Positions 10,040-20,719 of a DNA stretch of 64,000 nt are shown here, piece by piece. The stretch covers positions 19,090 to 83,089 of the forward strand of contig NZ_JAAAPL010000007.1 in assembly GCF_011317445.1 (NCBI RefSeq), read 5' to 3'. Under the pieces are notes generated by a model. It did not search any database and was not told the DNA's origin. It saw nothing but the letters and a program-made list of their open reading frames with translations. Each line of letters starts with the position of its first letter. The first letter of the stretch is position 1. This DNA comes from Chelativorans multitrophicus (GTDB lineage: Bacteria; Pseudomonadota; Alphaproteobacteria; Rhizobiales; Rhizobiaceae). A program made the translations under genes and the position numbers.

Positions 10040-10122
10040 AAGCACACTGACACCCGCCGTGATGCACAGGCGGTGTCCGTCGTGCGTTTCCACAATACAC
10101 AATTTTCCGGTCGGAGCCTTTT

Positions 10123-11265
10123 ATGACCTTGCTAGACGACTTGCGACAAACGCCGCTCACCGCCTTCAACAGGGGGCACGGCGGCAAGATGGTGCCGTTC
10201 GCCGGCTACGAGATGCCGGTTCAGTTTCCCGACGGCGTTCTGAAGGAACACCTGTACTGCCGTGCGGCTTCCGGGCTCTTCGATGTCAGCCACATGGGGC
10301 AGGTCCTTCTTCGCCCGAAATCGGGCAGGATCGAGGATGCAGCTCTGGCGCTTGAGCGGCTCGTTCCGGTTGATGTCCTCGGCCTGAAGTCGGGGCGCCA
10401 GCGCTACGGCCTTTTCACCGCGGAAGATGGCGGCATCCTCGACGACCTGATGATCGCCAACCGCGGCGATCACCTGTTCCTGGTGGTCAACGCCGCCTGC
10501 AAGGCGCAGGATGTCGCCCATTTCTGGGCCCACCTCGGCAATGACTGCGAGGTCGAGGAGCTCACGGATCGTGTCTTGATCGCCTTGCAGGGCCCGGATG
10601 CAGAGGCTGCGCTCGCGGTTCTCGCTCCTGAGGTGGCAAAGATGCATGCCATGGAGGTCGCCGACGTCAATCTGCTGGGAACGCCCTGCATCGTGGCACG
10701 GGCAGGTTATACCGGCGAAGACGGTTACGAGATCTCGCTGCCCGCCAGCCATGCCGTGGCGCTCGCCGAAGCACTGCTGGAAGACGAACGCGTGCGACCC
10801 GTCGGGCTGGGTGCGCGAGACTGCCTGAGGCTGGAAGCTGGGATGTGCCTTTATGGCCACGACATCGACACCACTACCACCCCGGCGCAAGGCGCGCTCG
10901 AATGGGCGATCCAGAGGGTGTGGCGCAACGGCGGAGCACGCGCCGGCGGCTTTCCAGGCGCTGAAACGATCCTGAAAGAACTGGAGAGAGGGGCCTTTCG
11001 GCGTCGTGTCGGCCTGCGGATCGATGGCCGCGCGCCGATCTGCGAGGGCACCGCGCTTTTTGCTGACGAAGTCGGCGGCGAACCGGTCGGACAGGTGACG
11101 TCGGGCGGATTTGGCCCCGCCGTCAATGCGTCGGTCGCGATGGCACATGTTCCAACAGCTCTCTCCGCCGCGGACACGCCCTTGTTCGCCGAAGTCAGGG
11201 GCAAGCGCCTGCGCTTCTTCGTCTCCCCGCTACCTTTCATCAAGCAACGCTACAAACGGACTTGA
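10123..11265 (+). CDS. gcvT: Aminomethyltransferase (T-protein of glycine cleavage)
   Basis: Full-length GcvT of 380 residues. It transfers the methylene carbon from the H-protein aminomethyl-lipoyl arm to tetrahydrofolate, releasing ammonia. Family landmarks are [56 protein letters not shown] and [13 protein letters not shown]. Third gene of the operon; gcvH follows within 12 bp. Confidence 0.96.
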   Translation: MTLLDDLRQTPLTAFNRGHGGKMVPFAGYEMPVQFPDGVLKEHLYCRAASGLFDVSHMGQVLLRPKSGRIEDAALALERLVPVDVLGLKSGRQRYGLFTAEDGGILDDLMIANRGDHLFLVVNAACKAQDVAHFWAHLGNDCEVEELTDRVLIALQGPDAEAALAVLAPEVAKMHAMEVADVNLLGTPCIVARAGYTGEDGYEISLPASHAVALAEALLEDERVRPVGLGARDCLRLEAGMCLYGHDIDTTTTPAQGALEWAIQRVWRNGGARAGGFPGAETILKELERGAFRRRVGLRIDGRAPICEGTALFADEVGGEPVGQVTSGGFGPAVNASVAMAHVPTALSAADTPLFAEVRGKRLRFFVSPLPFIKQRYKRT

Positions 11266-11276
11266 GGAGACTCGCA

Positions 11277-11639
11277 ATGCTGAAATTCACCGAAGATCAC
11301 GAATGGCTGTCCATCAAGGGTGGCGTAGCGACGGTCGGCATCACCCGCTACGCCACCGAACTGCTGGGGGATCTGGTCTTCGTCGACCTGCCAGCGGTCG
11401 GCACCGTGCTCGAAAAGGGCGAGACGGCAGCCACCGTGGAGTCCGTCAAGGCCGCCTCCGACGTCTATTGCCCACTGGCCGACGAGATCATCGCGGTCAA
11501 TGAACTCCTCCACAGCGACCCTGCCATGATCAACCGGTCGCCCGAAAGCGAAGGCTGGTTCTTCAGGCTGCGCCTCGCAAACGTGGATGATGCCACAGCG
11601 TTGATGGATGAAGCCGCCTATCTGGCAATGGTGGGATGA
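11277..11639 (+). CDS. gcvH: Glycine cleavage system H-protein
   Basis: A 120-residue lipoyl carrier protein starting [12 protein letters not shown], with GAGGA seven bases before ATG 11277. The lipoylated lysine is K58 in [15 protein letters not shown]. It shuttles the aminomethyl group between P-, T- and L-proteins. The frame opens at 11262 but those five residues are not native. Confidence 0.95.
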   Translation: MLKFTEDHEWLSIKGGVATVGITRYATELLGDLVFVDLPAVGTVLEKGETAATVESVKAASDVYCPLADEIIAVNELLHSDPAMINRSPESEGWFFRLRLANVDDATALMDEAAYLAMVG

Positions 11640-11649
11640 GCACAAGCAG

Positions 11650-14496
11650 ATGAGCTACACCCCGACAGGCTACGCACCGTACGACTTCGCAAACCGCCGC
11701 CACATCGGCCCCTCCCCGCGCGAAATGGCGGAGATGCTGGAAACTGTCGGAGCCGAAAGCCTCGATGCCTTCATCGACGCAATCGTTCCCGCAGACATCC
11801 GGCAGACGCGCCCGCTCGCCTGGGGCAAGGCCCTTTCCGAGCGCGGCGTTCTGGAACGGCTGCGCAACGTGGCCAAGAAGAACAAGCCCAATGCCAGCTT
11901 CATCGGACAGGGCTACCACGGCACCTTCACCCCGCCGGCGATCCAGCGCAACATCTTCGAGAACCCGGCCTGGTACACCGCCTACACGCCCTATCAGCCC
12001 GAGATCAGCCAGGGCCGGCTTGAGGCGCTGCTCAATTATCAGACCATGATGACCAATCTGACCGGGCTCGACATCGCCAATGCGTCGTTGCTCGATGAAG
12101 GCACCGCCGCCGCCGAAGCCATGGCCCTGTGCGAACGTGCGTCGCGCACCAAGGCCCGCGCCTTCTTTGTCGACCATCATTGCCATCCGCAGACAATCGC
12201 CGTGGTTGCGACCCGGGCGGAGCCGCTTGGATGGGAAGTGATCGTCGGCGATCCCTTCACCTATCTCGATCCGTCGCGCGTTTTCGGCGCCCTGTTTCAG
12301 TATCCCGGCACCTATGGCCATGTGCATGACTTCACCGCTCCGATCGCAGCGCTCAAGGACGCTGGCGCCCTTGCCGTGGTGGCCGCCGACCCGCTGGCGC
12401 TGACCCTGTTGAAGCCACCGGGCGAGATGGGCGCCGACATCGCCATCGGCTCCAGCCAGCGTTTCGGCGTGCCCCTGGGCTATGGCGGTCCGCACGCCGC
12501 CTACATGACCGTGCGTGCCAACCTCGCGCGGTCGATGCCGGGCCGGATCGTCGGCGTCTCCATCGACGCCCGCGGCAATCGCGCCTATCGGCTGTCGCTG
12601 CAGACGCGCGAACAGCATATCCGCCGCGAGAAGGCGACATCCAATGTCTGCACCGCGCAGGCGCTACTGGCCGTCATGGCCTCGATGTACGGCGTCTTCC
12701 ACGGACCCGACGGATTGCGGGCGATCGCCGAGCGCATCCACCGCAAGATCGTGCGGCTGGTCAAGGGACTGGAAACCCTTGGCTTCCCAATCGAACCGGT
12801 AAGTTTCTTCGACACGGTGACAGTGGAATGCGGCCCCCGCCGCGACGCCATCCTGGCATCCGCCCTGCGCGAAGGGATCAACCTTCGCCCGATCGGCGAG
12901 ACGCGGATCGGCATCACTTTCGACGAGACTGTCCGGCGCAGCCACACCGAGGCGATCTGGCGTGCTTTTGGCGGCGGCATGGCCGACGACGACATGACGC
13001 CTGACTACCGCCTGCCCGAGGCTCTGCTACGAACCTCGAGCTTCATGACCCACCCGGTCTTCCACATGAACCGCGCCGAAGCCGAGATGACGCGCTACAT
13101 GCGCCGCCTCGCCGACCGCGACCTTGCGCTTGACCGGGCAATGATCCCGCTCGGCAGCTGCACCATGAAGCTCAATGCCACCGCCGAAATGATGGCGTTG
13201 AGCTGGCCGGAATTCGCGAACATGCACCCCTATGCCCCCGCCGATCAGGCACAGGGTTATGCCGAGATGCTGAGCGACCTCGAGGCGAAATTGTGCCAGA
13301 TCACCGGCTATGACGCATTTTCGATGCAGCCGAATTCGGGTGCCCAGGGCGAATATGCCGGTCTATTGACGATCCGCCGCTATCACGAGGTGCAGGGCGA
13401 CGGGCATCGCAACATTTGCCTGATCCCGACCTCGGCGCATGGCACCAATCCGGCTTCCGCACAGATGGCTGGCATGAAGGTGGTGGTGGTCGGCGTGGCC
13501 GCCGACGGCAACATCGACGTCGCCGACTTCCGCGCCAAGGCCGAAGCCCATGCCGAAAACCTCGCGGCTTGCATGATCACCTACCCCTCGACCCACGGCG
13601 TGTTCGAGACGACCGTTCGCGAGATCTGCGACATCACCCATGCGAATGGCGGACAGGTCTATATCGACGGCGCCAACATGAACGCCATGGTCGGCCTGGC
13701 GCGCCCCGGCGATATCGGCGGCGACGTAAGCCATCTCAACCTGCACAAGACCTTCGCCATCCCGCATGGCGGCGGCGGACCAGGCATGGGACCGATCGGC
13801 GTCAAGGCGCATCTTGTGCCGCATCTGCCAGGCAACCCGCCTGCCGGCAAGTTCGCCATCTCGGCCGCACCGTTCGGCTCCGCCTCGATCCTGCTCATTT
13901 CTTGGGCCTATTGCCTGCTGATGGGTGGTGAGGGCCTGACCCAGGCGACCAAGACCGCGATCCTGAGCGCCAACTACATCGCGCGGCGACTGGCATCCGC
14001 CTACCCGATCCTCTACAGCTCAGCCGCCGGCCACGTCGCGCATGAATGCATTCTCGATACGCGAGTGCTGAAGGAGCGCGCCGGGGTGACCGTCGACGAC
14101 ATCGCCAAGCGTCTTGTCGACTGCGGCTTCCACGCGCCGACGATGAGCTGGCCAGTGGCCGGCACACTGATGGTAGAGCCGACGGAAAGCGAGCCCAAGG
14201 CCGAGCTCGATCGCTTCATCGAGGCCATGCTGGGCATCGCCGCCGAAGCGGAAGCGATTGCCGCCGGCACCCTGGACGCCCAGGACAACCCGCTGAAGCG
14301 CGCGCCCCATACCGTCGAGGATCTCGTCGGCGAATGGGACCGGCTCTACAGCCGCGAGGCCGCCTGCTTCCCGGCAGGCTCGTTCCGCACCGACAAATAT
14401 TGGCCGCCCGTCAACCGGATCGACAATGTCCATGGCGACCGCAACCTTGTCTGCACCTGCCCGCCGCTCGAAAGCTACGCGGAAGCTGCCGAGTGA
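11650..14496 (+). CDS. gcvP: Glycine dehydrogenase (decarboxylating), P-protein
   Basis: A single-chain GcvP of 948 residues, close to the usual 950-960. It decarboxylates glycine and loads the aminomethyl group on GcvH. N-terminal half: [16 protein letters not shown] and [21 protein letters not shown]-terminal half: PLP lysine K700 in [22 protein letters not shown] (ATG 11650) is chosen because it follows gcvH by 10 bp with GGATGAG upstream; the frame also opens inside gcvH at 11608. Its first 60 codons recur as a remnant at 19.2-19.4 kb. Confidence 0.96.
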   Translation: MSYTPTGYAPYDFANRRHIGPSPREMAEMLETVGAESLDAFIDAIVPADIRQTRPLAWGKALSERGVLERLRNVAKKNKPNASFIGQGYHGTFTPPAIQRNIFENPAWYTAYTPYQPEISQGRLEALLNYQTMMTNLTGLDIANASLLDEGTAAAEAMALCERASRTKARAFFVDHHCHPQTIAVVATRAEPLGWEVIVGDPFTYLDPSRVFGALFQYPGTYGHVHDFTAPIAALKDAGALAVVAADPLALTLLKPPGEMGADIAIGSSQRFGVPLGYGGPHAAYMTVRANLARSMPGRIVGVSIDARGNRAYRLSLQTREQHIRREKATSNVCTAQALLAVMASMYGVFHGPDGLRAIAERIHRKIVRLVKGLETLGFPIEPVSFFDTVTVECGPRRDAILASALREGINLRPIGETRIGITFDETVRRSHTEAIWRAFGGGMADDDMTPDYRLPEALLRTSSFMTHPVFHMNRAEAEMTRYMRRLADRDLALDRAMIPLGSCTMKLNATAEMMALSWPEFANMHPYAPADQAQGYAEMLSDLEAKLCQITGYDAFSMQPNSGAQGEYAGLLTIRRYHEVQGDGHRNICLIPTSAHGTNPASAQMAGMKVVVVGVAADGNIDVADFRAKAEAHAENLAACMITYPSTHGVFETTVREICDITHANGGQVYIDGANMNAMVGLARPGDIGGDVSHLNLHKTFAIPHGGGGPGMGPIGVKAHLVPHLPGNPPAGKFAISAAPFGSASILLISWAYCLLMGGEGLTQATKTAILSANYIARRLASAYPILYSSAAGHVAHECILDTRVLKERAGVTVDDIAKRLVDCGFHAPTMSWPVAGTLMVEPTESEPKAELDRFIEAMLGIAAEAEAIAAGTLDAQDNPLKRAPHTVEDLVGEWDRLYSREAACFPAGSFRTDKYWPPVNRIDNVHGDRNLVCTCPPLESYAEAAE

Positions 14497-14547
14497 GCCT
14501 GTCGCCCCCGGTCGCGCGCCGGGGGCGTCCCCTCCAAGGATCGATAA

Positions 14548-15930
14548 ATGTTCCTGTCTGTCTTCGATATCTTCAAGATCGGCATCGGCCCCTCCTCGTC
14601 GCACACTATGGGGCCGATGGTCGCCGCTGGGCGCTTCATCGAGGCGCTCGCCGCCCAGCCCAACCGGACCGAATGCCGGCGGCTGACGGTTTCGCTGTAC
14701 GGCTCCCTCGCCTTCACCGGCAAGGGCCACGCAACGGACCGGGCGGTGTTTTTGGGGTTGATGGGGTTTCTCCCCGATACGCTCGACCCCGACCAGGCCG
14801 AAGCCCTCGTTGCGCAGCTCCAGGCAACCCGCAGCATCACGGCGCCCGGCATCGGCGCAATAACCTTCGATCCGGACAGCGACCTCGTCTTCGACTACGG
14901 GCCGCCGCTGCCGGGCCATGCCAACGGCATGGTCTTCACCGCATTTGGACCCTCAGGCACTGTCCTGCTGCGCCAGGTCTGGTACTCGATCGGCGGCGGT
15001 TTCGTCGTTAGCGAAGACGAGCTCTCCGCCACCTCGACATCACGGGACGCTGCGCCAACCGATGTGCCTTATCCCTTCACCTCTGCCGTCGAGATGCTGC
15101 GGATGGGACGCGCCTCTGGACTGTCGATCGCGGCGATGAAGGAGGCGAACGAACGCGTGCGCCATGGTCGCGATCTGGAGCCGGGACTTGAACGACTGCA
15201 GGCGGCGATGAACGGCTGCATCGATCGCGGCCTCAGGCAGGAAGGAATACTGCCCGGAGGACTGTCCGTGCGACGCCGCGCTCGAGGCCTGCACCAGCAA
15301 TTGCTCGGCGAGCGCGGCAGCAACCGGACACAGCCGCACGCGGCGACCGACTGGCTGCTCGTTTATGCCATGGCCGTCAACGAGGAAAATGCGGCCGGAG
15401 GGCGCGTCGTGACCGCGCCGACCAACGGCGCCGCCGGGGTCGTACCCGCAGTGCTGCGCTACTATCGCGGCCACTGTGTCGGTGCCAGCGCGGATGGCAA
15501 ACGGCAGTTTCTCCTGACCGCAGCCGCCATCGGCGGGCTGATCAAGCACCGCGCCTCGATCTCGGGTGCGGAGTGCGGATGCCAGGCCGAAATCGGCTCG
15601 GCATCCGCCATGGCCGCGTCCGGGCTTTGCGCGGCGCTTGGCGGAACCAACGAGCAGATCGAGAACGCCGCAGAAATCGCGCTCGAGCATCATCTCGGTA
15701 TGACGTGCGACCCGGTCGGCGGCCTCGTCCAGGTGCCCTGCATCGAACGCAACGGCCTCGGCGCGATCAAGGCAGTCTCCGCAGCCAGCCTGGCGTTGCG
15801 TGGCGACGGCCAGCATTTCATGCCACTCGACAATTGCATCCAAACGATGCGTCAGATCGGGCATGACATGTCCGAGAAGTACAAGGAAACGTCCATCGGC
15901 GGGCTCGCGGTGAATCTGCCCGAATGCTGA
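14548..15930 (+). CDS. sdaA: L-serine ammonia-lyase (serine deaminase), Fe-S type
   Basis: Single-chain SdaA of 460 residues that converts L-serine to pyruvate and ammonia. It starts [23 protein letters not shown], the beta-domain signature. Cysteines for the 4Fe-4S cluster appear in [23 protein letters not shown] and VPCIERN of the alpha domain. Last gene of the glyA-lpdA-gcvTHP operon: two glycines become one serine, then pyruvate, so the operon as a whole allows growth on glycine or serine. Confidence 0.95.
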   Translation: MFLSVFDIFKIGIGPSSSHTMGPMVAAGRFIEALAAQPNRTECRRLTVSLYGSLAFTGKGHATDRAVFLGLMGFLPDTLDPDQAEALVAQLQATRSITAPGIGAITFDPDSDLVFDYGPPLPGHANGMVFTAFGPSGTVLLRQVWYSIGGGFVVSEDELSATSTSRDAAPTDVPYPFTSAVEMLRMGRASGLSIAAMKEANERVRHGRDLEPGLERLQAAMNGCIDRGLRQEGILPGGLSVRRRARGLHQQLLGERGSNRTQPHAATDWLLVYAMAVNEENAAGGRVVTAPTNGAAGVVPAVLRYYRGHCVGASADGKRQFLLTAAAIGGLIKHRASISGAECGCQAEIGSASAMAASGLCAALGGTNEQIENAAEIALEHHLGMTCDPVGGLVQVPCIERNGLGAIKAVSAASLALRGDGQHFMPLDNCIQTMRQIGHDMSEKYKETSIGGLAVNLPEC

Positions 15931-16136
15931 AATCTGGTGTTTCGCGCGCCGGCACAGCCTTCAACAAGACGATCGCGCAACAGTGCGACGGTCAAGGACG
16001 CCTGGTTTGTGATTCCTCTTTGTCGATGGGTTTCGAAGGCCCAACGTGTCACGCTTTAACATCAATGAGCGTTTTGCCCGCCGGAGGGAAGATTTCGACG
16101 AGATCGACGATGTTTGCGTCAAACTGCCTGACTGGC

Positions 16137-16375
16137 TTAGGCGCATCCTACCGTTCGAGCCCGGCTTGCGACGGTGCTCAGGTGGAGGACGGTCGGCTGA
16201 AGTGCGCAGAGGTAATCATCGAGCGGCAAAAGCGTGCTTGCGCAAGGCGACGATCGCATCCTCCTCGGGGAGAGCATCGTCGAGCACGGGGCTTTCCGTC
16301 CCGTCAGCAGGTCGACCACCGAGGTTCGCTTCTTCTATTCGACGACCGTCTTCTGATTGATCCCGTAGCGCTTTG
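16137..16375 (-). pseudogene. IS481-type transposase N-terminal remnant
   Basis: The minus strand reads SKRYGINQKTVVE-stop-KKRTSV followed by VDLLTGRKAPCSTMLSP, and then, in the same frame after a damaged stretch, LLPLDDYLCALQPTVLHL. This is the N-terminal helix-turn-helix segment of the widespread IS481-like transposases (KRYGINQKTVAKWKKR). The TGG tryptophan codon has become TAG, and the region before LLPLDD is frameshifted. The 200 bp to its left (15931-16136) hold nothing recognisable. Confidence 0.65.
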
Positions 16376-16499
16376 ATAACGCTCTCAGGCTCTATTGACT
16401 ATTTTGCATCCCTCGACGGATCGCCTCTGTCCTCCGTCGTCGTGGCGTTCGAGTATAAAGCTCGGCCATAGCGCATGTCGACGATTGTGAATGCGTACC

Positions 16500-17127
16500 G
16501 ATGTCCCACTCACCGGTCTACTCGATGCTAAGAACAACGCCGTCTGCCCGGGATCGACGTCGACGAATTTCGGATCGCCGATGAAGCGTCCGTTGTCGCG
16601 ATCTTCATCGCCTCGCAGACGACGCGGATGTAATCGGTGCTGTTGTGGCCGAGCGCGCGCAGGTCGAAGTTCTCGAGGATGTTGAGCATCTGCACCAGCA
16701 TCGCGCCGCCGCCGGGCGGAACGTTGGTCGATATGCGGTGGCCGCGATATTCGCCCCAGACCGGAGTGTTGATATCGGGCGCATAGGCAACAAGGTCATC
16801 GCGCGAAAGAAGGCCGCCATTAGCCTTCATGTCGGCGTCGATCTTCGCCGCGATGTCACGCTTGTAAAAGGCATCGGCACCGTTACCGGAAATCTCCTCG
16901 AGGGTGGCTGCTAGATCGGGATTGCGGACGCTGTCGCCCACCTTTTTCGGCGAGCCGTCCTCGCGACAATAGAGCTCCTGGGCGGCCGGTGTATGCCGAA
17001 GCCGCGCGTGATGCGACACCCTGCCCATACTGCCGTCGTCGGACCACCAGGCGGCGACGTGCGGCCGCACCGTCCAGCCTGATCTGGCCCAGTCGATAGC
17101 CGGGATGATGACGTCCCTCCAGATCTG
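16500..17127 (-). pseudogene. ggt: Internal fragment of gamma-glutamyltransferase
   Basis: About 200 codons read [19 protein letters not shown], then ATLEEISGNGADAFYKRDIA, TNVPPGGGAMLVQMLNILENFD and HNSTDYIRVVCEAMKIATTD. After a frameshift near 16590 comes GRFIGDPKFVDVDPG. This is the middle of the large subunit of Ggt. Both the N-terminus and the catalytic small subunit are missing. The upstream end is fused at 17127 to a piece of a second lpdA in opposite orientation. Confidence 0.8.
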
Positions 17128-17253
17128 GTCGCGCCTTGGCGCCAAGGTGACTGTCGTGGAGTACCTCGACCGTATCCTGCCCGGCATCGACGGCGAGCTT
17201 GCCAAGAACGCGCAGCGGATTCTTGCGCGGCAGGGCATTAGTGCGTCGGGCGT

Positions 17254-17880
17254 TTAGGATGCAACGCATTTTGCATCCTTGAAGTAGTTCCAGCATTCGG
17301 CGGGTGAGAACATGTCGCAGGCATCGCCGACGGCTTTCCATAGGTCGTCATATGTTCGCGCCTTGGCTTTTCTGAGCAGAGCCTTGAGCTTGGCGAATGC
17401 CTTTTCGATGGGATTGAGGTCGGGCGAGTAGCGCGGCAGGAACAACACCCATGCGCCACGGTCTCGGATCGCCTGTGCGGCTCTCGGACTTTTGTGAACG
17501 TTGAGATTGTCCCAAACCACCACATCGCCCGGCTGCAGCATCGGCGCCAGTTGGGTGCTCACATAGGTGTCGAAGGCCTCGCCATCGATGGCGCTCGCGA
17601 TCACCCAGGGCGCCACCAGTTCGTGGCAGCGCAGTCCGGCAATGAAGGTCTGGGTGTTCCATTTGCCAAAGGGTGCATCGGCAACCAGCCGCTTGCCCTT
17701 CAGGCTGCGTCCCCTGAGTGGCGTCATGTTGGTTTTGACCGAGGTTTCATCGATGAACACCAGCCGCGCCGGCGCCGCCCTGATCGCCGGCAGGCGCTGC
17801 CCGGCCCACGCATCGCGCTCGGCCTTGACGTCAGCGCGTTCTCTCTCCGCCGCCAGCAGCGTTTTTTTTATAGCTATAGC
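17254..17880 (-). CDS. IS630 transposase, ORF B (DDE catalytic part)
   Basis: The frame entered after the A8 tract reads [21 protein letters not shown], then the catalytic aspartates in [13 protein letters not shown] and [12 protein letters not shown] and the glutamate in [15 protein letters not shown], completing the DDE triad. No independent start is obvious, so expression by frameshift from ORF A is likely. The IS looks intact and may still move. Confidence 0.85.
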   Translation of the reverse strand, partial: AIAIKKTLLAAERERADVKAERDAWAGQRLPAIRAAPARLVFIDETSVKTNMTPLRGRSLKGKRLVADAPFGKWNTQTFIAGLRCHELVAPWVIASAIDGEAFDTYVSTQLAPMLQPGDVVVWDNLNVHKSPRAAQAIRDRGAWVLFLPRYSPDLNPIEKAFAKLKALLRKAKARTYDDLWKAVGDACDMFSPAECWNYFKDAKCVAS

Positions 17881-18211
17881 CCGCCCTGCATAGGAATTTG
17901 GACAGGTTCGAAGGATCGGCCGCAATGCCGCGATCGACCAGCAGCGCCGCCGCAAGCTCCGGCATCGTGATGTCGGGCCGAGCTTCAACATGGCCGATGA
18001 TGAAGTCGCGATGGTCGCCAAGCTTGCCGCTGCCCTCCGGCCGGCCGATCCGGGCCGCCGCGACCGAACCCGTCTCGTCATAACGCGCCTTCAGTCGGAC
18101 CGCTGTCGAAGGCGCAACCCCAAAACGAGCCGCCGCCCCTCGCCGCGTGTTGCCGCCGTTCACATCCGCTACAATCCGCTCACGCAAATCCGCCGATAAA
18201 GGTCTGCCCAT
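17831..18211 (-). CDS. IS630 transposase, ORF A (helix-turn-helix part)
   Basis: Starts MGRPLSADLRERIVADVNGGNTRRGAAARFGV and carries the DNA-binding domain. It ends in a frame that runs over a run of eight A residues (minus strand, complement of 17862-17869), reading [15 protein letters not shown]. The second frame joins at the same run, so full-length transposase probably arises by ribosomal frameshifting on the A8 tract, as in other IS630 elements. An upstream ATG at 18238 is possible. Confidence 0.8.
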   Translation of the reverse strand: MGRPLSADLRERIVADVNGGNTRRGAAARFGVAPSTAVRLKARYDETGSVAAARIGRPEGSGKLGDHRDFIIGHVEARPDITMPELAAALLVDRGIAADPSNLSKFLCRAGYSYKKNAAGGGERTR

Positions 18212-19107
18212 GATCCACCTCCGCAAACGGTGAATCACATTTCAATCCAAAGCGGAATCCCACAAAGCGGATTCGGCCTATGCGCCCGACGCTCTAGCTT
18301 CATGCTAAGCACGGCCGTCAAGGCGATCACCCGCGACGGCGACACGGCCAGCGTCGAGATCGAAAACGGCACCTTTGGGCGGCATCGAAACACTGGAAGT
18401 AGACGCCGTCCTCGTCGCCATTGGCAGGCGGCCCCACACTGCGGGCCTTGGGCTTGAGGCGCTGGGCGTCAGGCAGGATGCCAAGGGCTTTGTTGAGATC
18501 GACGCGCAGTTCCGCGCCAGCGTGCCCGGCATCCATGCCATCGGCGACGCCGTGCCCGGACCGATGCTCGCCCACAAGGCCGAGGAACACGCCATCGCCT
18601 GCATAGATGCGCTGGCTGGCAGGCCCAATGGCGCACCTGATTACGGTCTCGTGCCAGGCGTGATCTACACGGCACCCGAAATCGCCGGCGTGGGCCTCTC
18701 GGAAGACGATGCAAGTGCCACCGGGCGCGCCGTTCTCGTCGGAAAATCCAGCTTCCTGGCAAACGGGCGCGCCCGTGCGATCGGAGCCACCAACGACTTC
18801 GCCAAGGTCATCGCCTGCGCCGAAACAGGCAAACTTCTCGGCGCCCATATCCTGGGCCACGGCGCCGGCGAACTGCTGCAGGAACTCGTCCTGGCGCTTC
18901 GGCTCGGCGTGTCGCTGGGCGATGTCGCCGGCACATCGCATGCCCACCCCGGGATGGGTGAGGCGGTGAAGGAGGCATGCCTGGCAGCCCTTTCCAGCAC
19001 CACGACCTGAGACGTCAGGCGGCCCCTTCCCGGCCTGACGGGATGGCCGTCTGACACATGCTCGAACAAGTGCGACAGCGATCTATTTCCTGCCTTGGAG
19101 ACTCTTC

Positions 19108-19232
19108 ATGACCTTGCCAGTTCGGTTGCGGCAAACGCCTCTGACACCGCTCAACGTTTTGAGGGTAAACGACGTGGACGATGCCACAGCGTGTATGGAT
19201 GAAGCCGCCTATCTATAGCAATGGTGGAATGA
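19108..19232 (+). pseudogene. gcvT start and gcvH end remnants of the second gcv operon
   Basis: ATG 19108 begins MTLPVRLRQTPLTPLN, matching the first 16 codons of gcvT ([16 protein letters not shown]). After about 10 bp the sequence jumps to DVDDATACMDEAAYL, the last codons of gcvH, with a premature TAG. The rest of gcvT and most of gcvH have been deleted. Confidence 0.8.
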
Positions 19233-19236
19233 GGAC

Positions 19237-19412
19237 GCGCCATACGACTTTGCAAATCGCCGCCATATCGGCCCCCGCACGAATGGCAGAGATGCTAGAA
19301 ACGATCGAAGCCGAAAGCCTTGATGCTTTCGTCGACGCAATCGTTCCCGCAGACATCCGGCAGACGCGCCCGCTTGCCTGGGGCAAGGCGCTATCCGAGC
19401 GCGGCGTTCTGG
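19237..19412 (+). pseudogene. gcvP: gcvP 5-prime remnant of the second gcv operon
   Basis: Reads [20 protein letters not shown] with a shift, then [40 protein letters not shown]. This matches codons 9 to about 75 of intact gcvP at very high identity, then breaks into unrelated sequence at 19412. Order and orientation (lpdA-gcvT-gcvH-gcvP) are the same as in the functional operon. Confidence 0.85.
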
Positions 19413-19453
19413 ACTGGCGTCGTAGTCATGAACGTGTTCTCTAAGACAGCAGC

Positions 19454-19585
19454 TCACTGAGTGATTGAGGAGGCGAGCGTTGTGTCACTCGTGTCGGCGA
19501 AAGTCCGATAGCCGCCATATTCGTCGACCTGCAGAATTTCGGCAAAGCCTGCGAGATGAGCGATCGGTCGTTCCGGTCCAGTGCA
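19454..19585 (-). pseudogene. IS66-family transposase fragment
   Basis: The minus strand reads RPIAHLAGFAEILQVDEYGGYRTFADT, the conserved region around the second catalytic aspartate (GILQVDGYAGY) of IS66 TnpC transposases. Nothing else of the element is recognisable. Confidence 0.6.
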
Positions 19586-19639
19586 AGACATAGGCAACGC
19601 CAAGCGGGTTGACATTGCCCCCTTCGATGTAATGCATGC

Positions 19640-19741
19640 ATGCCGGTGGCGAAGTTTTCGCGCTACTTTGGCCGTTCGCCCGACCGGCTTTCTCTGGAAG
19701 ACGTCCGCGGCTTCCAGATCCATCTGATCTCAACGCACTGA
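19640..19741 (+). pseudogene. N-terminal scrap of a tyrosine recombinase
   Basis: Thirty-three codons, MPVAKFSRYFGRSPDRLSLE and then DVRGFQIHLISTH followed by TGA. This is the SAM-like core-binding segment of a phage-type integrase. The catalytic domain is absent. Confidence 0.5.
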
Positions 19742-19828
19742 CTGCCGGTTGGCCTTGATGACGTAACCCTTGTCGGCGACGGCCGCGTGCCGATCGACAT
19801 TGGGGCCGAGGAGGTTTTAGATTATTCT

Positions 19829-20707
19829 TCAGCTTGTGAAGGCAGGCGGCGAAGCCTTCGCAGCTTTTAGATGACGGATCATCACCGACGCCGCTTTGTC
19901 GAGTTCGCGTGCATCCAATGCATCGAGGATTTCGAGATGCTCAGTGCAGGATGCGTTCAGGCGTCCCGAATCGATCAGCGATTCGTATTCCAGGAGCCGC
20001 CTCAGCTTGTTTTGTTGTGTGACCGCTTGCACCACATAAGGGTTGTGGGAGCATTCCGCGATGAACAGATGGAAATCCTCGTCCAGCCGGAAAAGTTCCG
20101 AGAGGTTTCGCGTGTGGGAATGTAGTACACGCTCGTGCTGAGCCCTGATCGCCGCGGCACCTGCAACGTCGTAGATGAAGGTGGACTGTAGGATCGCGCC
20201 TGGTTCTATCAGAAGCCGGAAGTCGTAGCTGGCATCGTTCGCCGCCTGCGAATTCAATGTCGGTTCGAACTGCCAACCATATCCCGGCATCCGCGTAATG
20301 ATGCCTTCGTCTGAAAGCATGGAGAGCACTCGCGAAAGGGCAACCTTGCCGAGCCTGTAGCGCGAGAGGATGAAGCTTTCCGACACCTCGCGCGGGATCT
20401 GCCCTTCGAACCAGTCGCGCGCAATAAGATGCTTGATGCGCTTTTCATCTTCCTGTGGAACGGCGGCAAGCAGGCGCCGTGCGATCTTCGGATCGGCGAT
20501 GACGCGCAATCCACGTCCTTCGCCCTTACCGGCCGCGCCAATGCCGACAAGTTGCGACAACGCTGCCCTCAGAGGACTGCGCGACACACCGAACATTTGC
20601 GCAAGCTCGACTTCGCGCAAGTGCGCGCCGGTTTCGAGCGCGCCGTCGGCAACCATCTTGAGCAGTTGCCGGGTTAGGCGCAATTGCAGGTCGCTCTTAG
20701 AGTCCAA
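19829..20707 (-). CDS. GntR/FadR-type regulator with two winged-helix segments
   Basis: A 292-residue protein, longer than the usual 230 of FCD-domain GntR regulators. Residues 1-65 contain a winged helix (REVELAQMFGVSRSPLRAALSQL). A second helix-turn-helix-like segment follows at about 108-150 (SESFILSRYRLGKVALSRVLSMLSDEGII). An FCD ligand-binding domain starts near DFRLLIEPGAILQS. It is the last gene of the potABCD-dmfA1A2 run, 12 bp after dmfA2, and is the natural candidate for the repressor acting on the shared 24-bp operator. FCD domains usually bind carboxylates or a metal, so the effector may be a pathway acid. A TTG or GTG start elsewhere is not excluded. Confidence 0.82.
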   Translation of the reverse strand: MDSKSDLQLRLTRQLLKMVADGALETGAHLREVELAQMFGVSRSPLRAALSQLVGIGAAGKGEGRGLRVIADPKIARRLLAAVPQEDEKRIKHLIARDWFEGQIPREVSESFILSRYRLGKVALSRVLSMLSDEGIITRMPGYGWQFEPTLNSQAANDASYDFRLLIEPGAILQSTFIYDVAGAAAIRAQHERVLHSHTRNLSELFRLDEDFHLFIAECSHNPYVVQAVTQQNKLRRLLEYESLIDSGRLNASCTEHLEILDALDARELDKAASVMIRHLKAAKASPPAFTS

Positions 20708-20719
20708 CAGCGCTCCTAT

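Larger units (their letters stand above)
17241..18294 (-). mobile_element. IS630-family insertion sequence, 1054 bp, with TA target duplication
   Basis: The element is bounded by TA at 17239-17240 and 18295-18296, the target duplication of IS630/Tc1-mariner elements. The ends GTGCGTCGGGCG (left) and GAGCGTCGGGCG (right, reversed) form imperfect terminal inverted repeats. Removing it restores the lpdA reading GGCAT-TA-GCTTCATG. Two overlapping frames encode the transposase. Confidence 0.9.
17128..19010 (+). pseudogene. lpdA: Second, decayed lpdA copy split by an IS630-type element
   Basis: Positions 17128-17240 encode [19 protein letters not shown] and what follows, closely matching lpdA at 9.2 kb. 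The frame resumes after the insertion sequence at 18297 (SFMLSTAVKAITRDGDTASVEIEN), shifts by one base near 18375, and continues [17 protein letters not shown] down to [16 protein letters not shown] at 19010. The first 180 or so codons are gone, replaced by the ggt fragment. Divergence from the intact gene is moderate, suggesting an old duplication or a second acquired operon. Confidence 0.85.
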
